Shown one piece after another: positions 25,333 through 33,664 of a stretch of DNA of 56,915 bases. Both the position numbers and the translations under genes were made by a program. The notes beneath the pieces are model-generated. The model ran no database searches, was not told where the DNA came from, and saw nothing but the letters and a program-made list of their open reading frames with translations. Origin of the DNA: Herbinix sp. (GTDB lineage Bacteria; Bacillota; Clostridia; Lachnospirales; Lachnospiraceae); the NCBI GenBank assembly GCA_029238935.1, contig JAQZBN010000037.1, positions 1-56,915 of the forward strand, written 5' to 3'. Every line of letters starts with the position of its first letter. The stretch's first letter is position 1.

Positions 25333-26382
25333 TTAAATATTTACCTTGATACAAGATCCGGTCTCAGCAGATTCAAATACGGTATCAATTACTCTCATGA
25401 CTCTTAACGCTTGATCCGGAGTTACCATAAGCTTTTGTTTCCCCTCAGTAGCATCCATAAAGTTACGGTAATAATCTTTTGCATCGGTTTCTAACTCTGG
25501 CAGTTCCAGACGCTCAATGGTCTCTTCCGGTCTTGGTGCCATAGTTCTGGTTGGTCCTGCTGCAGTATACACGATACCTTCTTCCCATTTCATCTCAACG
25601 GTATTCGCTCTTACGATACTACCGTCACATGCAAAGGAATCTACTTGAAGAGTACCCTCATCTCCGGAGACATGCCATCTCGGAAGATTAATAAAGGTAT
25701 AGGTATCTACCTCAACCAGTGCGGACATACCATTGGCAAAACGTAATAATAATTTAAAATTATCATCTACTCCCGGGAATTTTACGGAAAGCATATGAGT
25801 ATAAACTTCTGTTACCGGGCTGTCAACCATCCACATAATCTGGTCAATCAAATGTACACCCCAGTCAAGGAGCATACCGCCGCCGGCTTCCTTCACACAA
25901 CGCCAGTCACCAGGAATACCCTTGCTGCCCTGTACTCTGGATTCGATGTAGAATGGAGTTCCGATGACACCATCATCGATGGTCTTCTTTACCATTCTAA
26001 AATCTTTGTCCCAACGACGATTCTGATGAACAGAGAACTGACGACCTGTTTTCTTGCTTACTTCAATTACTTCAATCAATTCTTCGGAATTCATCATAAC
26101 CGGCTTTTCACAGATTACATGTTTTCCTGCCTCTAATGCTTTGATAGAAAGCTCTTTATGAAAATTATTTGGGGTAGCGATGATGACTGCTTGAATGGAT
26201 TCTTCTGCTAAAATTTCATCTAAAGAATCAAAACCCTTAATACCTTTTTCTCTTGCTGCTTCTATTTTAGCTGGATTAATATCATAAATTCCTACTAATT
26301 CAAATTCGTCCGGCATTTCCAGTAAGGATTTTGCATGCCATCCGCCCATACCGCCGTAGCCTATTATTCCTAATCTATACAT
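25333..26382 (-). CDS. Gfo/Idh/MocA family oxidoreductase (second of pair)
   Basis: 349 residues. The N-terminal Rossmann fold has GYGGMGGWHAKSL (about 8-20) for NAD(P). EKPVM near 94 carries the catalytic Lys. GGGMLLDWGVHLIDQ near 170 matches the second-domain active-site pattern with its His. It would oxidise or reduce a sugar or cyclitol hydroxyl. Start at 26382 because AAGGAGG lies just upstream. The 29-nt gap to the upstream isomerase gene fits one transcript. It is not closely alike to the first oxidoreductase of the operon. Confidence 0.88.
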   Translation of the reverse strand: MYRLGIIGYGGMGGWHAKSLLEMPDEFELVGIYDINPAKIEAAREKGIKGFDSLDEILAEESIQAVIIATPNNFHKELSIKALEAGKHVICEKPVMMNSEELIEVIEVSKKTGRQFSVHQNRRWDKDFRMVKKTIDDGVIGTPFYIESRVQGSKGIPGDWRCVKEAGGGMLLDWGVHLIDQIMWMVDSPVTEVYTHMLSVKFPGVDDNFKLLLRFANGMSALVEVDTYTFINLPRWHVSGDEGTLQVDSFACDGSIVRANTVEMKWEEGIVYTAAGPTRTMAPRPEETIERLELPELETDAKDYYRNFMDATEGKQKLMVTPDQALRVMRVIDTVFESAETGSCIKVNI

Positions 26383-26411
26383 ATATCCTCCTTCAGCTAT
26401 GTACAAAACAA

Positions 26412-27380
26412 TTAAGCCCAGTACATCTCTGTCTGCTGACTATCAAAAATTATGGTTCTCTTTAATAATTCGATGGCTTTTTCAAGACCTTCCTTGGATG
26501 TCATATAACCATCTTCATGCTCAATTGAGATAACACCATCGTATCCAACTTTACGTAGCTCACTTAATATATTTCTCCATACCTCTTCGCCGTGTCCGTA
26601 ACCTACGGTTCTGAATAACCAAGGACGATCGGACATTTCACTAAGGCGTGGGGTATCCAGTACACCATTCACCGCGGTGATATAAGGATCAATTGCGGTA
26701 TCCTTTGCATGGAAATGATGGATTGCGCCTTTCAGAGAACGGATTACCATAACCGGATCCATTCCCTGCCAGAAGAGGTGGGAAGGATCAACATTAGCTC
26801 CGATGGTCTCACCAACTGCTTCTCTAAGAGCTAACAGGGTGCTGGTATTATATACGCAGAAGCCTGGATGAAGCTCTAATGCAATCTTAGTAACTCCATG
26901 ATCATTCGCAAATTTGCTCATCTTCTTCCAATAGGGAATTAACTTCTCAGTCCACTGCCATTCTTTCACTTCTTGATATTCGTTTGGCCATGCGGCTACA
27001 ACCCAGTTTGGATACTGTGATGTCTCACAGTCACCAGGGCATCCGGAGAAACCAACGATGGTCTTAACACCAACCTTCTCAGCGAGAAGGATTGCTGCCT
27101 CAAATTGCTCGTGATATTCTCTAGCTATCTCTTTGTTCGGATGAATTGGATTACCATGGCATGCAAATGCTGAGATTTCTAATTCATATTTATGAATGGT
27201 AGCCATAAACTCATCAATTAAAACTGGGTTCTCCAGGAACTTTCTTGCATCTGCATGAGCAGTTCCGGGATATCCGCCACAGCCGATCTCAAGCTGTGAA
27301 ACCCCTACGGATTTTAAATATTTACAAGTTTCGTCTAAGGATAAGCTCCCCAGTAAAACTGTCAAAACACCTAACTTCAT
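26412..27380 (-). CDS. Sugar phosphate isomerase/epimerase (long form)
   Basis: 322 residues. It starts MKLGVLTVLLGSLSL from the ATG at 27380, which has AGGAGG at ideal spacing. The longer ORF to 27440 would run back into the upstream gene. Conserved barrel features are GCGGYPG, ALELHPGF (metal Glu), GANVDPSHLFWQG, HFHAKD and SIEHEDGYM. The last contains the final metal Glu. The pairing with a Gfo/Idh/MocA enzyme is typical of degradation of inositols or of 3-keto sugars. The exact sugar cannot be read. Confidence 0.87.
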   Translation of the reverse strand: MKLGVLTVLLGSLSLDETCKYLKSVGVSQLEIGCGGYPGTAHADARKFLENPVLIDEFMATIHKYELEISAFACHGNPIHPNKEIAREYHEQFEAAILLAEKVGVKTIVGFSGCPGDCETSQYPNWVVAAWPNEYQEVKEWQWTEKLIPYWKKMSKFANDHGVTKIALELHPGFCVYNTSTLLALREAVGETIGANVDPSHLFWQGMDPVMVIRSLKGAIHHFHAKDTAIDPYITAVNGVLDTPRLSEMSDRPWLFRTVGYGHGEEVWRNILSELRKVGYDGVISIEHEDGYMTSKEGLEKAIELLKRTIIFDSQQTEMYWA

Positions 27381-27390
27381 AGAATTCCTC

Positions 27391-28467
27391 CTATTCGAAA
27401 TATACAGGCTTTCCTGTTTTCGCTGATTCATAGATTGCATCTAATATTCTAGTAACAACTGCTGCCTGTTCCGGTAATACAGTTAATTCCCCATTTCCCA
27501 TTACTGCATTTAAAAATACGGATTGTTCAATCCCTTCCGGAGAAGAATCTTTTCCGGCATAAAAAGCTACTCCACCTGCATTTAAGTCCGGTTTCGTCAC
27601 ATATTGTCTATTGTGCTTTACTCCGTTGATACGAAGTCCGTCTTGCATATCAGCTCCAGCCTTGGTTCCACAGAGAACGGTCTTTGCTTCTAAAACATCC
27701 AAGGTATTCAGTGCCCAACTGGCTTCCAAAGTAATGGTTGCACCATTTTCCATAACAACAAAACCAAATGCACTATCTTCTACAGAGAAATCTTCCGGAT
27801 TCCATGGTCCGAATGCATTACCCTGATCTTGATCCTGATTTAACTTATGGTATACAGTACCTACGGCATACTTTGGCTTATAGTTATTCATGGTCCATAG
27901 AGTTAAGTCCAGTGCATGAGTTCCGATATCGATTAATGGTCCTCCGCCCTGCTCATATTCATTGAGGAAAACGCCCCATGTAGGTACAGCACGACGACGA
28001 ATTGCTTTCGCTTTTGCATAATATACCTCACCCAGTGCACCATCTTCACATTCTTGCTTTAAGTATAAGCTATCGGAACGGTAACGGTTTTGATATCCGA
28101 TGGTTAATATTTTACCTGTTTCTTTTGCTGCTTGTACCATGGTGCAAGCTTCTTCGTAATTGAGTGCCATTGGCTTTTCACACATTACATTCTTACCAGC
28201 ATGTAATGCAGCTACTGATATAGTTGCATGGGAACGATTTGGTGTACATACATAAACTGCATCCAAATCTTCCTTCAATAATTCGGTATAATCAGTAAAA
28301 ACTTTTGCATCTTCAGCACCAAATTCCTTCGCTGCTTTCTGAGCTCTTTCTTCTACTATGTCACAAAATGCTACCATATCAGCCAGTCCAACCTTTTTAA
28401 TGGCTGGCATATGTTTTCCGTTAGCGATACCGCCACAACCAATAATTCCCACACGTAATTTATTCAT
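27391..28467 (-). CDS. Gfo/Idh/MocA family oxidoreductase (first of pair)
   Basis: 358 residues. GCGGIANGKHMPAI (about 10-23) is the dinucleotide-binding loop, CEKPMALN near 95 holds the catalytic Lys, and GGGPLIDIGTHALDLTLW near 172 holds the active-site His. First gene of the operon, with GGAGG just before the start. The 10-nt gap to the next gene suggests coupled translation. Divergent from the AraC regulator, which probably controls it. Confidence 0.88.
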   Translation of the reverse strand: MNKLRVGIIGCGGIANGKHMPAIKKVGLADMVAFCDIVEERAQKAAKEFGAEDAKVFTDYTELLKEDLDAVYVCTPNRSHATISVAALHAGKNVMCEKPMALNYEEACTMVQAAKETGKILTIGYQNRYRSDSLYLKQECEDGALGEVYYAKAKAIRRRAVPTWGVFLNEYEQGGGPLIDIGTHALDLTLWTMNNYKPKYAVGTVYHKLNQDQDQGNAFGPWNPEDFSVEDSAFGFVVMENGATITLEASWALNTLDVLEAKTVLCGTKAGADMQDGLRINGVKHNRQYVTKPDLNAGGVAFYAGKDSSPEGIEQSVFLNAVMGNGELTVLPEQAAVVTRILDAIYESAKTGKPVYFE

Positions 28468-28540
28468 AATTTAACCTCCAGCATATTGATATTGTTATTT
28501 TATTCTATAGACATTATAATGAATTATATCTACAATGTCA

Positions 28541-28566
28541 TGTCACATAATAGAATTACTGTGACA
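28541..28566. promoter_or_regulatory. Possible AraC-regulator operator in the divergent region
   Basis: TGTCAC (28541-28546) and its complement GTGACA (28561-28566) are 14 nt apart, between the oxidoreductase operon and the araC-type gene. A TATAAT-like box lies at 28514-28519. Binding by the AraC protein is inference from position. Confidence 0.4.
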
Positions 28567-28593
28567 AAAAATGCTACGTATAGGAGGATTACC

Positions 28594-29397
28594 ATGAAAA
28601 ACTATTCATATGAGTATTTTAGAGATAATGAAAAAGAGCCTATTTGCTGGCGTGTACATAACAATAGTTTCTGGCCCCATTTTCACAGCAGTATTGAAAT
28701 TGCTTACGTAACCTCCGGTGAATTACGAGTTACCTTAAATGGCCAAGTCAATCTGGTAAAGAAAAACAGTATCATCATCATTCCTAGTTACTTTATTCAC
28801 AGTTATGCCACAGAGACTTCCTCATCTGCTTATATCTTCACAATCCCGCTTGATTCAATACCGTCTTATAAGGCAACCTTTCTTAAGAAGACTTTTTCCA
28901 CACTGCTTGTCGAAGATCTCCCCTTTGAGAAGGAGCTCTTATACTGTATGGATGCCATCTGTGATATGCCGAAGAACATGAACCCCGTAGCCCGTGAAAA
29001 TATGGTGAAGGGTTATACCTATGTCATGCTCGGATTACTTGTAAACCATGTTGGATTAACTGATATACCAAACACCAAGTTTTCTTCTCTTGCGCAGGAG
29101 ATCCTTATCTATCTTCAAGAAAATTACTTAAAACCTTTGAGTTTAGATATCATTGCTGAGCAGTTTGGCTATAGCAAAAGCCGCTTTTCTCATATCTTCA
29201 ATGAATTCTTTAATTGTAAAATCATTGAATATATCAACGGTTTACGATGCCGTCATGCAATGGAGCTGCTCCATGAGAAGAATGCTACAATTACAGAAAT
29301 TGCTTTGTCCTCCGGTTATGATAGTACAAGGACTTTTTATCGTGCCTTTCGTCAATGTTTTGGCTGTACTCCGAATGAATATTTGGCTGAGAAATAA
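28594..29397 (+). CDS. AraC family transcriptional regulator
   Basis: 267 residues. An N-terminal cupin domain (about 15-90: WPHFHSSIEIAYVTSGEL, with metal-type His residues) binds a sugar-like ligand. Two C-terminal helix-turn-helix motifs (about 165-265) include YSKSRFSHIFNEFF and ATITEIALSSGYDSTRTFYRAFRQ, typical of AraC. ATG at 28594 follows AGGAGG by 7 nt. Several upstream ATGs lack sites. It is divergent from the oxidoreductase/isomerase operon, so it is the likely activator of that operon. Its stop lies only 2 nt from the convergent pxpA stop. Confidence 0.88.
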   Translation: MKNYSYEYFRDNEKEPICWRVHNNSFWPHFHSSIEIAYVTSGELRVTLNGQVNLVKKNSIIIIPSYFIHSYATETSSSAYIFTIPLDSIPSYKATFLKKTFSTLLVEDLPFEKELLYCMDAICDMPKNMNPVARENMVKGYTYVMLGLLVNHVGLTDIPNTKFSSLAQEILIYLQENYLKPLSLDIIAEQFGYSKSRFSHIFNEFFNCKIIEYINGLRCRHAMELLHEKNATITEIALSSGYDSTRTFYRAFRQCFGCTPNEYLAEK

Positions 29398-29399
29398 TG

Positions 29400-30152
29400 T
29401 TACCGTGTGATTTGTATCCCTTCCTTCTGCAATGCCTCATAAATCTGCTTTGCAAAAGTTAGAGCATGGGATCCATCCCCGTGGATACAGACCGTATCTG
29501 CTTGGATTGTAATATCCTTCCCGGTTCTTGCAAGGACTTTCCCTTCTTTCACCATACGGATTACCCTCTTAATTGCCACTTCAGAATCTGTAATCAAAGC
29601 TCCTTCCATGGATCTAGGGGTAAGGGAACCATCCTCTTCGTAAGCCCGATCTGCAAAGACTTCCCTGTACACCTTTAAGCCAATCTTCTCTGCAGCCTTT
29701 TGCATCTCGCTTCCAACCGGTGCAAAGAGTACAAGGTTTTCATCCATCTCTCGGATTGCCTCACAGATTGCTTGTGCAAGATGAGCATCCTTAACCGCCA
29801 TATTATAAAGAGCTCCATGAGGCTTTACATGGGATAAGGGTACCGCTTGACTTTTGCAGAATGCGTAAAGCGCACCGATTTGATATAGAACATAAGCCTT
29901 TGCTTCTGTTGCTGATACAAGCATACTTCTTCTTCCGAAGCCCATAAGATCCGGAAATCCCGGATGAGCACCAATATGAACGCCATGCTTTTTCGCAAGG
30001 CGAACCGTTTCCATCATCACCAGAGGATCCGATGCATGATACCCACAGGCAATATTGGCAGAAGACAGATATGGAATAATCTGTTCATCCGCCCCAAGCC
30101 GATAGGCACCGAATCCCTCTCCAAGATCACAGTTAATGTCAATTTGAAACAT
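29400..30152 (-). CDS. pxpA: 5-oxoprolinase subunit A (LamB/YcsF family)
   Basis: 250 residues. The start IDINCDLGEGFGAY, the segment ANIACGYHASDP, GAHPGFPDLMGFGRR and VKPHGALYN are diagnostic of PxpA. With PxpB and PxpC it cleaves 5-oxoproline to glutamate using ATP. The pxpB and pxpC partners are not in this window, so the gene is either separate from them or acts alone on another substrate. GAAGGAAGGAGA precedes the start. Convergent with the AraC gene, with no terminator between. Confidence 0.9.
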   Translation of the reverse strand: MFQIDINCDLGEGFGAYRLGADEQIIPYLSSANIACGYHASDPLVMMETVRLAKKHGVHIGAHPGFPDLMGFGRRSMLVSATEAKAYVLYQIGALYAFCKSQAVPLSHVKPHGALYNMAVKDAHLAQAICEAIREMDENLVLFAPVGSEMQKAAEKIGLKVYREVFADRAYEEDGSLTPRSMEGALITDSEVAIKRVIRMVKEGKVLARTGKDITIQADTVCIHGDGSHALTFAKQIYEALQKEGIQITR

Positions 30153-30518
30153 AGTATCTCCTTCCTTCTTCCTTACCTAAGGTTAAATTCGAAAATGGTA
30201 TGCAGCAATTCAATGTTACCTTGGTTTCAATGTGGAATAGCCCTCTTATGATGATTTGAGTATATCACATACTATTTTTAAAAAATATCAATAAATCACA
30301 TAAAAATACGACTAATCTGTTCTGCTTTCCTTTGTAAAATATGGTTGCTATATTTTATAAATATGTGTGAAATGCACCTAATCCATCCTTCTTCGTCCCT
30401 TAGAGCAGATAAAATCCTTTTTGTTAATGATAAAAAAATACTACGAACCTGTTATATCAATCTACAGATGCGGTTTTTTATTATGAAATTATTTAAAGAA
30501 CAAAAAACTCCCAAACCT
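30153..30518. other. Intergenic region between nagA and pxpA
   Basis: AT-rich, with no ORF that has a ribosome site. It must hold the pxpA promoter (minus strand), but I see no strong consensus. The nagA terminator is at its left edge in transcription order (30508-30533). Confidence 0.4.
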
Positions 30519-30533
30519 TTACAGGTTTGAGAG
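30508..30533 (-). terminator. nagA terminator that includes the stop codon
   Basis: CTCCCAAACCT (30508-30518) pairs with AGGTTTGAGAG (30523-30533), 10 of 11 pairs. On the minus strand TTTTTTG follows. The nagA stop (30519-30521) lies in the loop, and its last codons form the 5' arm. Confidence 0.85.
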
Positions 30534-31640
30534 CATTTTTCCTTTTATAATCACAGCTTTGATATTTAAATCCTGATCTAGCAGCACAAGATTAGCAACT
30601 TTCCCCGGTGTGATACTTCCGTATTTGTCATAAACACCGATTGCTTTTGCAGAATTTACTGCTGCACACTTTATAGCTTGTTCTAAGGTTATTCCCATCG
30701 TATTAACTGCTGTTCTTACACAATCCATCAAGTTTGTTGCGGATCCTGCTATGGTACCATCTTCTAAGGTTGCTTTCTTACCGGCTACCTTTACCGCCTG
30801 GCCACCAAGAGAATAGTCACCATCCGGCATGCCTGCTGCCATCATACTATCACTAATCAACACAACACGATCCCCTCCGAACATCTTAAACGTAGCTCGA
30901 ACTACACTGGGATGTATATGAATTCCATCACAGATTAATTCTACATTGCATTTTGGGGTATCAACGGCTGCACCTACAACACCTGGCTCTCTGTGGGAGA
31001 AGGGTTGCATTGCATTATAGAGATGCGTTACATGACTGGCACCTTTCCCAAAGGCTTCCATGGCAATATTGTAATCTGCCGCAGTATGCGCTAAGGAAAG
31101 TACCACTTCATCCTTTAACTGCTCGATAAACTCCATCGCACCTTCTTCTTCCGGTGCTATGGCTACCAGTTTGATCTGGTTTCCTGATTTCTTTTGCAAT
31201 CTATGATACATATCAATATCGGGCTTTCTGATAAAGCTTGCATTCTGGGCACCCTTTTTCTTAACAGAAACATAAGGCCCTTCCATGTTTATTCCGCAAA
31301 GGATGGCACCGTCAGCGTTTTCATACTCTGCTGCTGTTTGAAGAATCTGCGCTAATGTATCTTCTTCCAAGGTCATAGTCGCCGGACATATGGTAGTTAC
31401 TCCATTTTTGGCCTGATATTCTGCTATGCTATGAATTGCTTCTTTGGTTCCGTCACAGAAATCATAACCTACACAACCATGAAAATGGATATCGGTTAAA
31501 CCGGGAATTGCATATAGATTTGTCGCATCAACAACATGATCATCCGGGCTGTCTTTTGCAAATAGATCCTCTTTCACATAGATGTCACCAGTTTGAAAGG
31601 TACCATCTTCCTGATATACGGATGCATTTTTTATAATCAT
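30519..31640 (-). CDS. nagA: N-acetylglucosamine-6-phosphate deacetylase
   Basis: 373 residues, amidohydrolase fold. Metal and active-site motifs are IHFHGCVGYDF (about 53-63), NMEGPYVS (Glu ligand, near 127), SLAHTAADY, VTHLYNAMQPF and ICDGIHIHP, then ISDSMMAAG with the catalytic Asp. It converts GlcNAc-6-phosphate to glucosamine-6-phosphate and acetate. It starts 15 nt after the nagB stop, with GAAAGAGG as ribosome site, so the two are co-transcribed. It is the last gene of the chitobiose locus. Confidence 0.95.
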   Translation of the reverse strand: MIIKNASVYQEDGTFQTGDIYVKEDLFAKDSPDDHVVDATNLYAIPGLTDIHFHGCVGYDFCDGTKEAIHSIAEYQAKNGVTTICPATMTLEEDTLAQILQTAAEYENADGAILCGINMEGPYVSVKKKGAQNASFIRKPDIDMYHRLQKKSGNQIKLVAIAPEEEGAMEFIEQLKDEVVLSLAHTAADYNIAMEAFGKGASHVTHLYNAMQPFSHREPGVVGAAVDTPKCNVELICDGIHIHPSVVRATFKMFGGDRVVLISDSMMAAGMPDGDYSLGGQAVKVAGKKATLEDGTIAGSATNLMDCVRTAVNTMGITLEQAIKCAAVNSAKAIGVYDKYGSITPGKVANLVLLDQDLNIKAVIIKGKMLSNL

Positions 31641-31655
31641 ATAATCAGCCTCTTT

Positions 31656-32411
31656 CTATCTCTCATTATTACGTATCGCATCTACATCAATCTTTGATAA
31701 AGCAGCTTCATCACCAATTAGAACCACATCATTATGCATCTGTAAAATGGATGCTGGAACGGATGGTGTTACTGCACCAAAAAATGCTTTTTGTACAATA
31801 TCTGCCTTATCTTCTCCGCTGACAATGACAACTATTTTCTTCGCCAGCATAATTGTCTTAATACCCATGGTATATGCGTATCTTGGAACTTCCTCTGGAT
31901 TTTCAAAAAGTCTTGAATTGGCTTTGATGGTGCTTTCCTGCAATGCTACACAGTGGGTATCCTTTTCAAAAGCCTGCTCCGGTTCATTAAAACCGATATG
32001 ACCGTTATGACCAATACCTAAAAGCTGAAGATCAATACCACCTAAGGATTTTAATACTTGGTTGTATCTCTCACATTCTGCTTCATCATCCTCTGCCATA
32101 CCATTTGGTATATTTGTATTCTGAGGATCTATATTAATATGCTTAAAGAAATTCTCATTCATAAAATAATAATAACTTTGGGAATTTTCCTTTGTTAATC
32201 CTTTGTATTCATCCAGATTAATGGTACGTACCTGGGAAAAATCGATATCTCCTTTTTGATACCACTCAATCAACTGCTTATAAGCTCCAATCGGAGAGGA
32301 TCCGGTTGCTAAACCCAGAACACAATTTGGTTTTAAGATAACCTGTGCTGAAATAATATTTGCAGCTCTTCTGCTCATATCTTTATAATCTTTTTCCTTA
32401 TAAATAATCAT
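31656..32411 (-). CDS. nagB: Glucosamine-6-phosphate deaminase
   Basis: 251 residues from the ATG at 32411 (MIIYKEKDYKDMSRRAAN), which matches the usual NagB N-terminus. The ORF extends 22 residues further to 32477 without homology. Motifs are GLATGSSPIGAY (phosphate loop), TINLDEYKGL (catalytic Asp), GIGHNGHIGFNEP and a VSGEDKA segment. It turns glucosamine-6-phosphate into fructose-6-phosphate and ammonia. First gene of the nagBA pair. The 323-nt region to the regulator gene holds two palindromes. Confidence 0.95.
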   Translation of the reverse strand: MIIYKEKDYKDMSRRAANIISAQVILKPNCVLGLATGSSPIGAYKQLIEWYQKGDIDFSQVRTINLDEYKGLTKENSQSYYYFMNENFFKHINIDPQNTNIPNGMAEDDEAECERYNQVLKSLGGIDLQLLGIGHNGHIGFNEPEQAFEKDTHCVALQESTIKANSRLFENPEEVPRYAYTMGIKTIMLAKKIVVIVSGEDKADIVQKAFFGAVTPSVPASILQMHNDVVLIGDEAALSKIDVDAIRNNER

Positions 32412-32516
32412 ATGTTGTGCTACCTCTGCTTTCAATTTACGTTCTTCTAAGATACTAAACATTAGTGGTCTAAGCATCTGTCTTTTCTCTGTATATTTAA
32501 CCGCTGACTCATACTA

Positions 32517-32577
32517 TACTTAAGCATCTTTGAAATCTCTGTAGTTTAGCTTCAGCTTAACTTTGTGTACTTAAGTA
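32517..32577. promoter_or_regulatory. Two CTTAAG-centred elements upstream of nagB
   Basis: TACTTAAGTA (32568-32577) is a perfect 10-bp palindrome. TACTTAAGCA (32517-32526) is a near copy 51 nt away, about five helical turns. They lie between the regulator gene and nagB and could be operator sites for it. No binding evidence exists. Confidence 0.35.
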
Positions 32578-32733
32578 TTTTTTGCTTTGTATAAACAATA
32601 GCTTTACCTCACTATTGCTTATTTCCCAGTCTGCAATCCAGATTATACTACAATTGTTCCTTTAGTTCCATCTAATTTTTCATTTTCTGTCGAAATAGGT
32701 AAATATAATCATAATATTGATCCATCTATTCTC

Positions 32734-33513
32734 TTATTCTATTTCTTTCGCAGATACAGTATTTCGATATTCCGTTGCCGGTATACCTAAAATTTTCTTA
32801 AACATTCTAGAAAAATGGGCCATATCTACATAACCCACCATTTCTGCCACATCCCCAATCCGTAAAGATGGATTCTTAAGCAGTTCCTTCGCCTCTCTAA
32901 TCCTTATATCATTTAATATTTCAGAAAAATTCTGTCCCGTATGTAGATTTAATAATTTACTCAAATGCCACTGGCTAACATAAGTCTTTTCCGCTACATC
33001 AGAAAGTGTAAGCTTTCTGGCATAATTTTTCTCGATGTATCCGATTGCATTATTTACGATAAAGCTGCTGGCAGCATTCTCTGATTTTGAAGATTCATGG
33101 CCTTCGTTACTGGTATGACTCTCCTCAGTAATATTCTTTGCCTTAAGGTTGTTTCCCATGGCAACAATAGCTTCTTCCAATTCTTCCATATTGGAGGGCT
33201 TTAATATAAATCTTGTCACACCTAACTTAATTGCTTTTTGAGCATAATCAAATACACGATAACCGGTTAATATACTGATCTCAAGATCAGGAAATTCCGA
33301 TTTGATTCCAGCTACCATAGCCAACCCATCGAGTCCCGGCATAGCGATATCAGAGATTACGATGTTGGGTTTAAACTTCCGGATTGCTTCCGTACCTTCC
33401 ATGCCATCGTATGCGGTTGCTACAATCTGGCACCCGAATTTTTCCCAGGGTATGGTTCTCGAAAGTCCTTCTACTATGATAGGTTCATCATCAATGATTA
33501 TCACTTTATACAT
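32734..33513 (-). CDS. Response regulator, YesN type (receiver plus AraC-type DNA-binding domain)
   Basis: 259 residues. The receiver (about 1-120) has IIIDDEP near the N-terminus, the phospho-acceptor Asp in IVISDIAMPG (about 55), the Thr in ILTGY and the Lys in FILKPSN. The AraC-type domain (about 160-255) has AEKTYVSQWHLSKLLN and VGYVDMAHFSRMFKK. Start at 33513, with AGGGGGAAAAG upstream. It pairs with the YesM-type kinase two genes upstream, with the binding protein between. A terminator (33621-33653) lies just before it, so it needs its own promoter or readthrough. Confidence 0.9.
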   Translation of the reverse strand: MYKVIIIDDEPIIVEGLSRTIPWEKFGCQIVATAYDGMEGTEAIRKFKPNIVISDIAMPGLDGLAMVAGIKSEFPDLEISILTGYRVFDYAQKAIKLGVTRFILKPSNMEELEEAIVAMGNNLKAKNITEESHTSNEGHESSKSENAASSFIVNNAIGYIEKNYARKLTLSDVAEKTYVSQWHLSKLLNLHTGQNFSEILNDIRIREAKELLKNPSLRIGDVAEMVGYVDMAHFSRMFKKILGIPATEYRNTVSAKEIE

Positions 33514-33620
33514 TGTTCTTTTCCCCCTATTGATCAATATAAATAAATGTTAACCTATATGTATCTCTTCTCATGTTTTTCGCGTAGGCTGGTGTTATAT
33601 CCCCTGTAATTTTTATAAAA

Positions 33621-33653
33621 AAGCAGAGGGGTAGATGATAAACCCCGCTGCTT
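33621..33653 (-). terminator. Terminator after the solute-binding protein gene
   Basis: AAGCAGAGGGGT (33621-33632) pairs with ACCCCGCTGCTT (33642-33653) with one mismatch, and TTTTTTT follows on the minus strand. It limits transcription from the binding protein into the regulator. Confidence 0.88.
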
Positions 33654-33664
33654 ACCATATTCTT

